From Rhodococcus sp. KRD197 (GTDB lineage Bacteria; Actinomycetota; Actinomycetes; Mycobacteriales; Mycobacteriaceae), in contig NZ_JABFAO010000004.1 in NCBI RefSeq assembly GCF_017168235.1, positions 62,001-126,000 of the forward strand: a DNA stretch of 64,000 nt, in the 5' to 3' direction. The translations under genes were made by a program, and so were the position numbers. The notes beneath the pieces are model-generated. The model was given only the letters and a program-made list of their open reading frames with translations. It was not told where the DNA came from and did no database searches. This document shows positions 16,099 through 26,259 of this stretch, in pieces. How positions within the stretch are numbered: position 1 is the first letter of the stretch; each line of letters starts with the position of its first letter.

Positions 16099-17502
16099 GT
16101 GACCTCACACTATGACGTCGTTGTCCTCGGAGCCGGTCCCGGTGGTTATGTCGCTGCTATCCGCGCGGCACAACTCGGGCTGAGCACCGCCATCATCGAG
16201 AAGAAGTATTGGGGTGGTGTGTGCCTGAACGTCGGCTGCATTCCCTCGAAGGCTCTCCTCCGCAATGCCGAGCTGGCGCACCTGTTCACCAAAGAGGCGA
16301 AGCTCTTCGGCATCTCGGGTGAGGCGTCCTTCGACTTCGGCGCAGCGTTCGATCGCAGCCGCAAGGTTGCCGACGGCCGCGTCAAGGGCATTCACTTCTT
16401 GATGAAGAAGAACAAGATCCCCGAGTACGACGGGACGGGCACGTTCACCGACGCCAACACCATCGAGGTCGAGCTCAGCAAGGGCGGCACCGAGACGCTC
16501 ACCTTCGACAACGCGATCATCTCGACGGGTAGCACCACCAAGCTGCTTCCGGGCACCGAGCTGAGCAAGAACGTCGTCACCTACGAAGAGCAGATCATGA
16601 CCCGGGAGCTACCCGGATCGATCCTCATCGTCGGTGCAGGCGCAATCGGCATGGAGTTCGGCTATGTCCTGAAGAACTACGGTGTCGACGTCACCATTGT
16701 CGAGTTCCTCGACCGCGCGCTTCCCAACGAGGACGCGGACATCTCGAAGGAAATCGAGAAGCAGTACAAGAAGCTCGGCGTCAAGGTCATGACCGGCGCC
16801 GCCGTACAGAGCATCGACGACGACGGCTCCAAGGTCACCGTCGCGATCAAGAACAACAAGTCGGGCGAGACCGAGACGGTCACCGTCGACAAGGTCATGC
16901 AGTCCGTCGGCTTCGCACCGCGTGTCGAAGGCTTCGGCCTCGAGACGACGGGCGTCGAGCTCACCGACCGCGGCGCCATCGGCATCACCAACACGATGCA
17001 GACCAACGTCCCGCACATCTACGCAGTCGGTGACGTTACGGCCAAGCTGCAGCTCGCCCACGTCGCCGAAGCAATGGGCGTCGTCGCCGCGGAGACCATC
17101 GCCGGTGCCGAGACCATGCCGATCGACGATTACCGCATGATGCCTCGTGCGACGTTCTGCCAGCCGCAGGTCGCGAGCTTCGGTCTGACCGAGCAGCAAG
17201 CCAAGGACGAGGGCCGCGATATCAAGGTGGCAACCTTCCCGTTCGCGGCCAACGGAAAGGCTCACGGTCTCGGCGACGCCACCGGGTTCGTCAAGCTGAT
17301 CGCGGACGCCAAGTACGGCGAGCTCATCGGTGGCCATCTCATCGGACCCGATGTGTCGGAGCTATTGCCCGAGCTCACCCTCGCGCAGAAGTGGGATCTC
17401 ACCGTCAACGAGTTGGCCCGCAACGTGCACACGCACCCGACGCTGTCGGAGGCCTTGCAGGAAGCCATCCACGGCCTCGCAGGGCACATGATCAACTTCT
17501 GA
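16099..17502 (+). CDS. lpd: Dihydrolipoamide dehydrogenase (LpdC type)
   Basis: The 467-aa flavoprotein is the E3 component of 2-oxo-acid dehydrogenases. It has the FAD motif GAGPGGY, the redox disulphide C42-LNVG-C47 and the C-terminal active-site His in '[12 protein letters not shown]', plus the NAD motif '[10 protein letters not shown]'. It is most like mycobacterial LpdC (Rv0462), which serves pyruvate and branched-chain dehydrogenases and peroxidase complexes. In M. tuberculosis this gene lies next to the ramB-icl1 region; here ramB and aceA are over 30 kb away. A GTG start was chosen. A strong terminator follows. Confidence 0.95.
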   Translation: MTSHYDVVVLGAGPGGYVAAIRAAQLGLSTAIIEKKYWGGVCLNVGCIPSKALLRNAELAHLFTKEAKLFGISGEASFDFGAAFDRSRKVADGRVKGIHFLMKKNKIPEYDGTGTFTDANTIEVELSKGGTETLTFDNAIISTGSTTKLLPGTELSKNVVTYEEQIMTRELPGSILIVGAGAIGMEFGYVLKNYGVDVTIVEFLDRALPNEDADISKEIEKQYKKLGVKVMTGAAVQSIDDDGSKVTVAIKNNKSGETETVTVDKVMQSVGFAPRVEGFGLETTGVELTDRGAIGITNTMQTNVPHIYAVGDVTAKLQLAHVAEAMGVVAAETIAGAETMPIDDYRMMPRATFCQPQVASFGLTEQQAKDEGRDIKVATFPFAANGKAHGLGDATGFVKLIADAKYGELIGGHLIGPDVSELLPELTLAQKWDLTVNELARNVHTHPTLSEALQEAIHGLAGHMINF

Positions 17503-17520
17503 CGATCCTGCACCCGTTTC

Positions 17521-17559
17521 GGCGGCGGTGACCACCTCGGTGGTTGCCGCCGCTTTTTT
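17521..17559 (+). terminator. Rho-independent terminator of lpd
   Basis: A 14-bp stem (17522-17535 with 17540-17553, two G-U pairs) with a CTCG tetraloop followed by six Ts, 20 nt after the lpd stop. Confidence 0.9.
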
Positions 17560-17619
17560 AACCATCGACATCGAACTGGTGTTCGAGTTCTTGTCGGTGG
17601 GTCGGTTTATGTTGACTGC

Positions 17620-18213
17620 ATGCTTTCGGGGGATGGCGTTGCAAGAGTGACCGAGACGGCTGATGCAGTCTCGGGGCATGCGGCTGGGCTGACGATCGAG
17701 TCCGCGTTTCTGGAGCGGGTTGTGGCCGCGCTCGAGGAACAGGTGGAGGTGCTGGGGCGTATCCAGACGGTGGGCGCGTCGAATGCAGACCGGCGGGCGC
17801 TGTTGGTGCGGTGCGAGGCGGTGAGCCGGTCGCTGTTCGGTCTCTCGCATACCTGGATTGCAGATCTGTTGGCGCAGAACGGGTTGGAGGTGATCGAGGG
17901 ACCGGCGAAGCAGTCGCTGGCCACGTTGCTGAATCTGTCGCCGCACCACATCGACGAGTGGGCCGACGGTGGTGGCACCGATATCGAATCGTTGACGTTC
18001 GGGTGCGATGTGCATCATCGGTTGGTCGGGCCGCGAGAGCGCGATTGGGCGACGACCAAGGCGGGTTCGGGTCATCGGTACGCGGGGCGCACTCTCTGGC
18101 ATCCCCCGGTCACGCTCGATCCCGCTCGCCGTGGACGGGTGAATCACTTTCACCACCCGAATGAGTACATCTATCCAGCAGAAGAGGGGCCGCAATCTGG
18201 CGCCTCGCACTGA
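17620..18213 (+). pseudogene. Internally deleted DUF222/HNH (13E12-type) endonuclease remnant
   Basis: The 197-aa frame joins two pieces of the actinobacterial DUF222-HNH (13E12 repeat) family. The N-terminal third resembles the DUF222 start ('ADRRALLVRCEAVSRSL', 'LSHTWIADLLAQ'). After residue about 125 it jumps to the C-terminal HNH end ('LTFGCDVHHRLV', 'WATTK', 'FHHPNEYIYP'). Full members are about 400-500 aa, so the centre is missing although the frame stays open. These proteins are numerous and mobile in rhodococci and mycobacteria. It sits exactly where the lpd-ramB synteny breaks and the mce operon begins. Confidence 0.6.
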
Positions 18214-18386
18214 TCGGACAGGTGTGCGCAAAGGGCATTCGACCTGCGGAAACAGGTGACCCCAACAACGTCCGATATCTCTGTGAGGATTCATAAACCC
18301 TGCCCGGGCTCGAATGGACTTCTCGTTCCGTTCGAGCTGATAGCTTCCCCTACGCCGCACGAGGGGCGCGGCAGAAGGGGATGGTT

Positions 18387-19211
18387 GTGGCAGGCATGTC
18401 GATGCGGACCTCGGTCCCGGCGCGTATCAGCGGTGGTGTCCTCGGTGGTCTGCGTGTGTTCGGGCAGACGCTCGAACTCGGTGCGGCGGCGTTCCTGCAT
18501 CTGTTCCGCGACATCGTGGCACTGCGACACCCGTGGCGAGACACCGTCGATCAGGCGTGGTTCGTGGTCACCGTTACCGTCGTTCCTGCGGTACTGGTCT
18601 CCATTCCGTTCGGCGTCATCGTCTCTGTCCAGGTCGGCAGTCTCACCAACCAGATCGGCGCCACCTCCATCGCAGGCGCAGCCGGCGGTTTGGGCGTGAT
18701 CCGCCAGGGCGCACCGATCGTCTCCGCACTTCTGCTGGGCGGTGCCGCCGGGGCAGCGATCGCGGCCGATCTCGGCGCGCGCACCATCCGCGACGAAATC
18801 GACGCCCTGCGCACGATGGGTATCGATCCGGTTCGTCGGCTCGTCGTACCGCGGTTGGCTGCGATCCTCATCGTCGCCCCCTTCCTGTGCATCCTCGTCA
18901 TCTTCATGGGCCTGGCCTCGGGATATGCGATCAACGTCGCGTTCCAGGCGGGCACACCTGGCAGCTACATCAGCTCGTTCGCATCGTTCGCCTCGGTCGG
19001 CGACCTCGTCGTCGCGCTGGTCAAGACCCAGATATTCGGCGTCATCGTCGTCATCATCGCCTGCCACCGGGGGCTGGGCGCGACGCATGGCCCGCGCGGG
19101 GTGGCCAATGCCGTCAACGCGGCAGTCGTACTCGGCGTCGTCGCGGCGTTCACGGTCAACGTCGTCATCACGCAACTGGTCGCGATGTTCATGCCCCAGA
19201 AGCTGGGCTGA
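18387..19211 (+). CDS. yrbEA: YrbEA / MlaE-type Mce permease subunit
   Basis: This 274-aa integral membrane protein of the MlaE/YrbE permease family has five to six transmembrane segments and the family block 'RTIRDEIDALRTMGIDPVRRLV' (EIDAL-x-x-MG core). With YrbEB it forms the membrane channel of a Mce lipid importer energised by an MceG ATPase encoded elsewhere. The GTG at 18387 lies 6 nt after AAGGGG; an ATG at 18381 abuts the same purine tract and is less likely. It is the first gene of the mce operon. Confidence 0.88.
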   Translation: MAGMSMRTSVPARISGGVLGGLRVFGQTLELGAAAFLHLFRDIVALRHPWRDTVDQAWFVVTVTVVPAVLVSIPFGVIVSVQVGSLTNQIGATSIAGAAGGLGVIRQGAPIVSALLLGGAAGAAIAADLGARTIRDEIDALRTMGIDPVRRLVVPRLAAILIVAPFLCILVIFMGLASGYAINVAFQAGTPGSYISSFASFASVGDLVVALVKTQIFGVIVVIIACHRGLGATHGPRGVANAVNAAVVLGVVAAFTVNVVITQLVAMFMPQKLG

Positions 19212-19217
19212 CCGGCC

Positions 19218-20090
19218 ATGGCGACTCCATCGACCTACACGTTGCCCGGCACGGCCAGGCTCACTCGCGGGGTGCGCCGGGTAGCACGTATCCCCGGTGA
19301 CCTGCTCGAGATGCTCGGGCATCAACTGACATTCTGTCTGAAGGTTCTGGGCGCGATTCCGCACACCGTGCGGTCGTATCAGCGTCAGACGACGTTGATT
19401 CTCACCGACATGATCTGGGGCAACGGCCGGCTGATCGTCGGGGGCGGGACGGTGTCGGTACTCGTCGTACTGGGTGTGGCCGTCGGCGCCTCGATCGGTA
19501 TCGAGGGCTACAACTCACTGGGCACGGTCGGGATGGAACCACTGACCGGATTCGTCTCCGCCTACGCGAGCACCCGCGAGTTGGCTCCGATGATCGCGGC
19601 CATCGGATTCGCCGCCCAGGCAGGCTGCAGAATGACCGCCGAGATCGGAGCCATGCGGATCTCCGAGGAGATCGACGCTCTCGAAGCGCAGGGGATACAA
19701 CCGATCCCGTTCGTCGTCACCACCCGCGTCATTGCGGGATTGGTGACGATCGTTCCGCTGTACCTGCTGACGCTCATTCTCAGCTATGTCTCCTGCGCTG
19801 TCGTGGTGAGCGTGGTGAGCGGACAGTCGGCGGGAACCTACGACCACTACTTCAGCGCCTTCCTTCAGCCCATCGACGTGCTGTATTCGCTGCTGAAGGC
19901 GGCGGTCTTCGTGGTGACGATCATCCTCGTCCACGGCTATCAGGGGTACTACGCCACCGGCGGTCCCGAAGGGGTCGGCCGGGCGTCGGGTCGGGCTATC
20001 CGCTCCAGTCTCATCGCCGTGGTGATCCTGGACATGATCTTGACGCTCGTTCTGTGGGGCTTCGATTCCGGCATCAGGATTTCGGGGTAG
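19218..20090 (+). CDS. yrbEB: YrbEB / MlaE-type Mce permease subunit
   Basis: The 290-aa MlaE-family permease is the partner of YrbEA, starting 6 bp after it. It contains 'GCRMTAEIGAMRISEEIDALEAQGI' (key EEIDALE-x-QG) and five to six hydrophobic helices. Its stop is 4 bp before mceA, so the genes are tightly coupled. Confidence 0.88.
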   Translation: MATPSTYTLPGTARLTRGVRRVARIPGDLLEMLGHQLTFCLKVLGAIPHTVRSYQRQTTLILTDMIWGNGRLIVGGGTVSVLVVLGVAVGASIGIEGYNSLGTVGMEPLTGFVSAYASTRELAPMIAAIGFAAQAGCRMTAEIGAMRISEEIDALEAQGIQPIPFVVTTRVIAGLVTIVPLYLLTLILSYVSCAVVVSVVSGQSAGTYDHYFSAFLQPIDVLYSLLKAAVFVVTIILVHGYQGYYATGGPEGVGRASGRAIRSSLIAVVILDMILTLVLWGFDSGIRISG

Positions 20091-20094
20091 GGGA

Positions 20095-21138
20095 ATGGCT
20101 GTCTTCGAGGATCTTTCCGGCCGCTCGGCCGGCCGCGCCACCCTGAGATCGAGGGGGATCGTCGTCGCGGCTCTGATCGTGGTGATCGCGGCCGTGCTCA
20201 CCGCGTATGCGCGCGGAATGTTCGATCCGACATTCGATCTCACGATCGACGCGTCCGCAGTCGGTGACGGACTCACAGCGGGTGCCGACGTGAAGTTTCG
20301 GGGCGTCGCGATCGGCACAGTCTCCGGGATCGACACCGTCGGGTTCGACCGACAGATGCTGGAACTCGAGATCGATCCGCGCCAGGCCGGTGAGCTGACC
20401 GACACGATGCAGGCCCAGTTCTCCTCCTCCAACGTGTTCGGTTCCACCGCGGTGGAATTGGTGTCCGACGGCACCGGCAGCCCGCTGGCCGACGGTGCCA
20501 CGCTCACGATCGGCCCGGGTGCGCGCGGTGCCACAGTCACCGGAGTGTTTCGGCGGGTGGCCGAACTGACCGAGGTGCTCGACTCCGATCAGGTCCAGGA
20601 TCTGCTGGATCGCCTGGCCGACACCTCCGTCGACGTCAGCCGGAACCTCGAGCCCTACTTCGACACCATGCAGATGTTGGCAGACAACCAGATCGACACC
20701 ACCGCCTGGAAGCTGCACCGGGGGGCCGAAATGGGGGACGGGCTCGACGATCTCGTCCCGCCGCTGCTCGATCTGATCACCGGTGTCGTCGACAAGAGCG
20801 CCTACTTCGAAGCCGAGGAGGATCGAACCCGGACGCTCCGGGCGATCGACGGACTCAGCAACCGCCTGCTCATACCGATCGGTGACCTGTTGAAAACCAG
20901 CAATCCCGATCTGACGACGCTGTTGTCCACGGTGCTGGATCTGCTGGTCCCCATCACTGCCTCGCTCGGTTCGCTCGCGCCGAGCTACGAGCGCGTTCCC
21001 GACGTGATCGACGGAATCTCCGACGCGTTCCCGCTGGTCGACGGATCACCGCAACTTCAGCTCGACGTCATCGTGCGGACCATGCCGAACATGGCCGGGC
21101 CGGTGGCCGCATACGTCGCCGAAGGGCAGGGACGATGA
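20095..21138 (+). CDS. mceA: Mce family protein, MceA position
   Basis: This 347-aa protein has an N-terminal membrane anchor (residues about 20-40) and an MlaD/Mce domain (about 45-125; 'GADVKFRGVAIGTVSGI'), then a helical tail. Mce subunits assemble into hexameric tubes that carry lipids or sterols across the envelope; the substrate of this copy cannot be told from sequence. Overlap with mceB is 4 bp (ATGA). Confidence 0.88.
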   Translation: MAVFEDLSGRSAGRATLRSRGIVVAALIVVIAAVLTAYARGMFDPTFDLTIDASAVGDGLTAGADVKFRGVAIGTVSGIDTVGFDRQMLELEIDPRQAGELTDTMQAQFSSSNVFGSTAVELVSDGTGSPLADGATLTIGPGARGATVTGVFRRVAELTEVLDSDQVQDLLDRLADTSVDVSRNLEPYFDTMQMLADNQIDTTAWKLHRGAEMGDGLDDLVPPLLDLITGVVDKSAYFEAEEDRTRTLRAIDGLSNRLLIPIGDLLKTSNPDLTTLLSTVLDLLVPITASLGSLAPSYERVPDVIDGISDAFPLVDGSPQLQLDVIVRTMPNMAGPVAAYVAEGQGR

Positions 21139-22139
21139 TCAAAGTCGCTGCGACACTGACCAAGTTGGCGGTGTTCTTCGTGGTCACGGGTCTGTGTGCG
21201 GTGGTGATCGTGACTGCTCTGCGCACGCCGGTGCCCGGCCCCACCTCGTCGTACGCGGCCGAGTTCGACGACGTGTCAGGGCTCTACGTCGGCGACGATG
21301 TCCGAATGTCCGGGGTGCAGATCGGCAAGGTCACCGGGGTGGATCTGGACGGGGCGATCGCACATGTGTCCTTCTCGATATCCGACGGGCGGCCGGTGTT
21401 CGCCACCACCCAGGCCGCTGTTCGGTACCAAAACCTGCTCGGGCAGCGGTACGTCGAGTTGGTTCAGACAACCGAACCGGGACCGACACTCTCTGCAGGG
21501 GAGACGATTGCGCGAGAGCAGACGATTCCGTCGTTCGACATCTCCGAGCTGTTCCGGGGCTTCCAACCGATCTTCGACACACTCGATACGGCGGAGGTCA
21601 ATCTGTTCGCGGAGAACATACTCCGGATGGTCCAGGGCGACGGCAGTGGTCTTGCCCCTGTCATGCGAGATATCGACCGCATCGCCGACTTCGCTGTCCA
21701 GCGCGAGGCGATCATCGGACTGCTCATCGACAATCTCGGTCAGATCTCGACGACGATCGGTGGAAAGTCGGCGGCCGTTGCCGATCTCATCGAGCAACTG
21801 ACCAGTCTGGTATCGAGGCTCAGTACTCAGATGGAAGGGGTGCTCGGCGCGCTGGATCACGCCAACTACGGACTCGGGCCGCTGGTCGGGATCGCTGAGC
21901 AGCTGCGTGACGCCTACGACGAGGGGTACATGCCCATCGACGGACTGTTGCGGCGCTCGCTACCACAGACCGAACAGGTCACCGAAATCCTCGCTCTGAC
22001 ACCTGGATTGCTGACCGGATTGAACAGCAGCATTCCCGAGCCGGGTGCACAGACGTACTCGTGCAGTCGCGGAAGTCAGGAGATTCCTGGAATCGGACAG
22101 ATAGTGCTGGGCAATCAGAAGCTGGTGGTGTGCCGATGA
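21135..22139 (+). CDS. mceB: Mce family protein, MceB position
   Basis: This 334-aa protein has an N-terminal transmembrane anchor, an MlaD domain ('VGDDVRMSGVQIGKVTGVDL') and a helical C-terminal half. A disulphide-type pair of Cys occurs near the C-terminus (YSCSRGS... VVCR), as in many MceB proteins. Its start overlaps the mceA stop by 4 bp and its stop overlaps mceC by 4 bp. Confidence 0.88.
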   Translation: MIKVAATLTKLAVFFVVTGLCAVVIVTALRTPVPGPTSSYAAEFDDVSGLYVGDDVRMSGVQIGKVTGVDLDGAIAHVSFSISDGRPVFATTQAAVRYQNLLGQRYVELVQTTEPGPTLSAGETIAREQTIPSFDISELFRGFQPIFDTLDTAEVNLFAENILRMVQGDGSGLAPVMRDIDRIADFAVQREAIIGLLIDNLGQISTTIGGKSAAVADLIEQLTSLVSRLSTQMEGVLGALDHANYGLGPLVGIAEQLRDAYDEGYMPIDGLLRRSLPQTEQVTEILALTPGLLTGLNSSIPEPGAQTYSCSRGSQEIPGIGQIVLGNQKLVVCR

Positions 22140-23149
22140 TCGGGCGTGTAGTGCGCAAGGGTGTCCGCGACGAACAGTCGGAGAACAAGGCGCACTTGTT
22201 CTGGGGCACGGTCGGGGTGGCCGTCACCCTCGTGTTCGTGCTGGTTGCGGGGGCGCTCTACGCGATGCCGTTCGGTGAACGCACCTACACCGCCGACTTC
22301 GCGTCCGCGGCGGGAATGCGACCCGGGGACGAGGTGCGCATCGCGGGTATCGGCGTCGGTTCGGTGCGCTCGGTAGAACTCGCTGGCGATCACGTCGATA
22401 TCGAATTCGGTGTTCGCAGCGATGTTTTCGTCGGCGCTGCATCCACGTTGACCGTGAAGTTGTTGACACCTATCGGCGGGCACTACATCATGCTCGATCC
22501 GGTAGGTGATTCCGAACTCGGCTCGGCGAACATCCCGCGCGAACGTACACGGGTTCCCTACGAGTTGTCCGACGTGATCGAGACGGCAACGCCGCTGGTG
22601 CGCGATATCGACGGGGACACCTTGCGTCGAACCGTCGCGGAAGTCGACCTTGCGCTGAGTGCACAGCCCGAGTCGACGCGGGCGATCGTGGACGATCTCA
22701 CCTCGCTGACCGACGTGATCGCGCAACGGTCGGACCAGCTCGAGCGTGGCCTGACGGTGTCCGACGAATATGTCGGGGCGTTGGCCGCAGACCGATTGAT
22801 GCTCACCGAACTGGTACGTCAACTCGGCACGCTGACCGAGGGATTCGGCAACAAACGCGACGATGTGGTCCGGGCGTTCAACCTTCTCGGGCGACTGTTT
22901 CTGCTGTTCCACCGGCCGGTCATGGCATTCGAGGAAGGGCTGGAGCCGTCGATCTTGCAATTGGAAGAAATCACGCAGAAGCTCTTCGCCCGGCTCGGCG
23001 ATTTCGACGGCGCGATCACCCTGATGAAAGAGAGCTCGGACCAGCTAGCTTCGCTGCTCGCCGGAGGTGAAGGCCCTGTGATCGACCAATCACAGAGCAC
23101 CGTCACCGATCTAGGGGTTTGTATCCCGGTGCCGGGAGGGCCGTGCTGA
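22136..23149 (+). CDS. mceC: Mce family protein, MceC position
   Basis: This 337-aa Mce protein has an N-terminal anchor (about residues 22-45), the MlaD core 'PGDEVRIAGIGVGSVRSVEL' and an extended helical tail. The ATG at 22136 was chosen for its ATGA overlap with mceB; an earlier in-frame ATG at 22061 lies within mceB. The stop overlaps the mceD start by one base (TGATG). Confidence 0.87.
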   Translation: MIGRVVRKGVRDEQSENKAHLFWGTVGVAVTLVFVLVAGALYAMPFGERTYTADFASAAGMRPGDEVRIAGIGVGSVRSVELAGDHVDIEFGVRSDVFVGAASTLTVKLLTPIGGHYIMLDPVGDSELGSANIPRERTRVPYELSDVIETATPLVRDIDGDTLRRTVAEVDLALSAQPESTRAIVDDLTSLTDVIAQRSDQLERGLTVSDEYVGALAADRLMLTELVRQLGTLTEGFGNKRDDVVRAFNLLGRLFLLFHRPVMAFEEGLEPSILQLEEITQKLFARLGDFDGAITLMKESSDQLASLLAGGEGPVIDQSQSTVTDLGVCIPVPGGPC

Positions 23150-24255
23150 TGAGACGAAGTATCGTCACCGCGCTGTCGGTGCTGACGATCGTGGCCGTAG
23201 CTGGGACGGCAGCCTCGGCGACCGGTGTGATGGACATACGCACACGCACGTCCAGCGTCTGCGCCGAATTCACGGACACCGTCGGTCTGTACGAGGGCAA
23301 TTCGGTGACGATGCTCGGCGTCGAGGTCGGCACGGTGACCCGGATCGAAAGCGCGGACACCTCGGTGGTGGTCACCATGGACGTCGACGACACCGTCACG
23401 TTGCCCGCCGATGTCGGTGCAGTGACGCTGTCGAGCTCGATCGTCACCGACCGGCGCGTCGAATTCACTCGGCCGTACACAGGTGGGCCGAGCTTCGACC
23501 GTGCGAGTTGCATCCCGCTGGAGCGGACGAGAACTCCGCTCGGAATCAGTGAAACCCTCGATGCAGTGGAGCAACTCGCCTCGGATCTGCTGGGGCCGCC
23601 CGATGAGGACGGACAGCACGCCGAGGTCCTCGGCGATACGCTACGCGCAGTGGATGGCTCCTTTCAGGGCTCGGGCGCCCAGCTGAATGCTGCGCTCGAG
23701 CAGCTGGCGGAGCTGGTGGGCGAGCCTTCAGACCGCGATACGACCGTACGGCGGCTGATCGACAACCTCGACGGACTCATCGAGACGTTCGCGGTGAGCT
23801 GGCCCGACGTCGCGAAGCTGCTCGACAACCTTGCGGCCGGGATGATCACACTCTCGGAGTTCACCCAGGAGTTCGCGAGCGCGGTGCTGCTGACCGTCGA
23901 CTTCCTACCCCCGCTCACTCGCACCATCGAGAAGTACGACGAGAAGGTCTACGGCGCGCTCGATCAGCTGATGCCGATCGTCGAAGTCGCACTCGGGCGG
24001 GTCGGTGACATCAAGGACATTCTCGAGCAGGTTCCGAGCGTCAGCGAAAACCTGATGACGATGTACGACAGTGATCTGCGAAGTGGCCGATTGATCTACC
24101 GTCCACCGCAATTCGAGATCGACACCAACTCGCCGAACGAGGTGTGTGCTCTCCTGAACACGTACTCGCCGACCTGCTCGGCGGACCAACAGCGAGGCGA
24201 TGTCATCGATGTCGGACTCGTGCAGCTGATTCTCGGATCGGCAGGTTGGCGATGA
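23149..24255 (+). CDS. mceD: Mce family protein, MceD position
   Basis: This 368-aa Mce protein is the longest of the set. It has an N-terminal signal anchor ('IVTALSVLTIVAVAG'), the MlaD core with 'EGNSVTMLGVEVGTVTRIE' and a long helical C-terminal region. The start at 23149 shares one base with the mceC stop. It overlaps mceE by 4 bp. Confidence 0.87.
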   Translation: MRRSIVTALSVLTIVAVAGTAASATGVMDIRTRTSSVCAEFTDTVGLYEGNSVTMLGVEVGTVTRIESADTSVVVTMDVDDTVTLPADVGAVTLSSSIVTDRRVEFTRPYTGGPSFDRASCIPLERTRTPLGISETLDAVEQLASDLLGPPDEDGQHAEVLGDTLRAVDGSFQGSGAQLNAALEQLAELVGEPSDRDTTVRRLIDNLDGLIETFAVSWPDVAKLLDNLAAGMITLSEFTQEFASAVLLTVDFLPPLTRTIEKYDEKVYGALDQLMPIVEVALGRVGDIKDILEQVPSVSENLMTMYDSDLRSGRLIYRPPQFEIDTNSPNEVCALLNTYSPTCSADQQRGDVIDVGLVQLILGSAGWR

Positions 24256-25304
24256 GGCGAGTGGCAGCCGCGGTGTGCTGCGTGGCGGTGTGCTCCGTGG
24301 CGGTGCTCGCCGGATGCAGTGTCGAGGCGGTGGAGCTACCCGTCCCGGGCAGCTACGTCTCGGGTGAGAGTTATTCGATCGACATCGAATTCGCGAGTGT
24401 GCTGAACCTACCGAGCAAGGCCAAGGTAGTCGTCGGTGGCGTCGACGCGGGAATCCTGGACACGGTGGAGTTGGTGGGAACCACGGCGGTGGCGACGGTG
24501 GACCTTGCTGCGGCGGTGCGTCTGCCGAAGAACACCGTCGCCGAGCTCAGGCAATCGACGATCCTCGGAGAAATCTACATATCGTTGCTGCCGCCCCCGG
24601 GTCCCGAAACAGGTTCTGACGCAGGTTCCGACAGCGACACCGATCTACTTCGGGACGGGGACGTCATTCCCCTCGCACGAACGAAACCAGCCGACAACGT
24701 CGAGGACGTCCTGCGCGGTCTGTCCAACGTGGTGACCGGAGGCCACTACGTGCAACTGCAGGAGGCGGTCGGCAACGTCAATGCCGCTGTGCCCTCCGAT
24801 CCTCGAGACTTCGACACGGTCAACACGGCAGCGCGGGCGGCACTGACCGATATCGCCGACAACACCGCTGAGATCGACCGGATACTCGCTGCGGCAGAGG
24901 GAGTGTCCAACTCCATCGTCGAGCGTCAGGCCGGCGTCGATCGCATTCTCACCGTCGGGCCGCAGCGGGCAGGAGGACTGTCGGAGGTGCTCTTCAGCGT
25001 CGTCAACCTCATCTTCGCGCTCGGCTACATGTCCGAGAACATCGGCGACGTGCTGGGTCCACCGTACGAGGAGCTCAGCGAGGCCATCGGTATCCTCGCG
25101 CCCGCCCTGGTCACCATCGGCAACGCGGATTCGACCGTTCCGATGAACGTGGAGAAAGTCAACGCGTTGCTGCGCGATCGGCTCGTCCCGTACTTCCAAT
25201 CGGTCCCGAATGTGGCCGTGCGTTCGGTGTCGGCGGATCAGGGCGCAGTCGCGCGAGCCGACGAGATGATCGGAATCCTCCGTGGGATAGGGATAGTCAA
25301 GTGA
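24252..25304 (+). CDS. mceE: Mce lipoprotein, MceE position (LprK-like)
   Basis: The 350-aa Mce protein starts with a lipoprotein signal and lipobox (VLAGC, Cys about residue 20), as expected for the E position of mce operons, and has the MlaD core 'LPSKAKVVVGGVDAG'. A Ser/Asp-rich insert (GSDAGSDSDTD) follows the MlaD domain and is unlike its neighbours. The ATG at 24252 overlaps mceD by 4 bp. Confidence 0.88.
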   Translation: MRRVAAAVCCVAVCSVAVLAGCSVEAVELPVPGSYVSGESYSIDIEFASVLNLPSKAKVVVGGVDAGILDTVELVGTTAVATVDLAAAVRLPKNTVAELRQSTILGEIYISLLPPPGPETGSDAGSDSDTDLLRDGDVIPLARTKPADNVEDVLRGLSNVVTGGHYVQLQEAVGNVNAAVPSDPRDFDTVNTAARAALTDIADNTAEIDRILAAAEGVSNSIVERQAGVDRILTVGPQRAGGLSEVLFSVVNLIFALGYMSENIGDVLGPPYEELSEAIGILAPALVTIGNADSTVPMNVEKVNALLRDRLVPYFQSVPNVAVRSVSADQGAVARADEMIGILRGIGIVK

Positions 25305-26245
25305 AACCGTCGACAGCGCTTTCCCTCGTCGCGCTCGTGGTGCTGACCCTTGCCGGAGTCGGGTACCTGACAGTCGGGGTGCTCGACATGGATCCGCGGC
25401 GAACGACGCACCACGTGACCGTCCGCATGGACACCTCGGGTGGATTGATGGATTCCTCGGCGGTGACCTCACGCGGTATCCACGTCGGATCCGTCGAGCG
25501 AATCTCGGTCACGGCAGGAGGTTTGGAGGCTCGTATCGCCCTCGATGCCGGGCATCCCGTAGCGGTCGACTCCGATGTGTACATCGCCAACCTGTCTGCG
25601 GCAGGAGAGCAATACATCGATATTCGTCCACGGACCGCCGGCGGCCCGTATCTCACCGACGGCGACGTGATCGAATCGGATCGTGTCATCGCGGCAGCAA
25701 CGGTGAGCGAGGCACTCGCGATGGGTGACGCACTCGCCGCGCAACTGGACGCGAACGCGCTGACCTCGCTCGCCGCGACCGCGACCGAGGCGGTCGAGGG
25801 TCGTGACAGTGACATCGATCGACTCGTCGAAACCTTCGGCTATCTGGCGGCCACGCTGCGCGACAAGAACACCGAGATCGAGAACCTGTACGACAACGCC
25901 CAGCAGGTGGGGCGCGACGGATACGGCTACGGACCGGTGCTGACCGAATCCGCGCCCAAGGTGGGCGCAACGGGCGCCGGAGTGGCCGAACTGCTCGAAT
26001 CCTTCAACAAGTTCTCCTACGTGGCCTCGGATGTCTGGGTTTCCCCGCTCGGTCCGCTCGTCGAAAAGATCGACGGCTATCTCACCCCGGTCACCCCGGA
26101 CATGGCGCTGATCGCCGCACTGCTGAAGCCGTACACCGAGCCCATCAAACCCTTACGCTTCGACGCAGGTTCGATCGTCGACGTGCTGAACACCGTGTTT
26201 CCGCCCGGAGGGCCGGCCAAGCTCTCGGTGGAGATACCGAACTGA
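25301..26245 (+). CDS. mceF: Mce family protein, MceF position
   Basis: The 314-aa Mce protein has an N-terminal anchor, the MlaD core ('MDSSAVTSRGIHVGSVERI') and a shortened helical tail without the Pro-rich extension seen in some MceF proteins. A GTG start overlaps the mceE stop by 4 bp. It is followed after 14 bp by the Mce-associated gene. Confidence 0.87.
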   Translation: MKPSTALSLVALVVLTLAGVGYLTVGVLDMDPRRTTHHVTVRMDTSGGLMDSSAVTSRGIHVGSVERISVTAGGLEARIALDAGHPVAVDSDVYIANLSAAGEQYIDIRPRTAGGPYLTDGDVIESDRVIAAATVSEALAMGDALAAQLDANALTSLAATATEAVEGRDSDIDRLVETFGYLAATLRDKNTEIENLYDNAQQVGRDGYGYGPVLTESAPKVGATGAGVAELLESFNKFSYVASDVWVSPLGPLVEKIDGYLTPVTPDMALIAALLKPYTEPIKPLRFDAGSIVDVLNTVFPPGGPAKLSVEIPN

Positions 26246-26259
26246 ACGGAGCACCCCTC

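Noticed and set aside
16105-17337. Long reverse-strand open frames under lpd
   Set aside because: Mirror-frame artefacts of high-GC coding bias; no recognisable motifs or ribosome sites.
17620-18213. Considered as an intact small nuclease
   Set aside because: It joins the two ends of the DUF222/HNH family with the middle missing, and is less than half the usual length.
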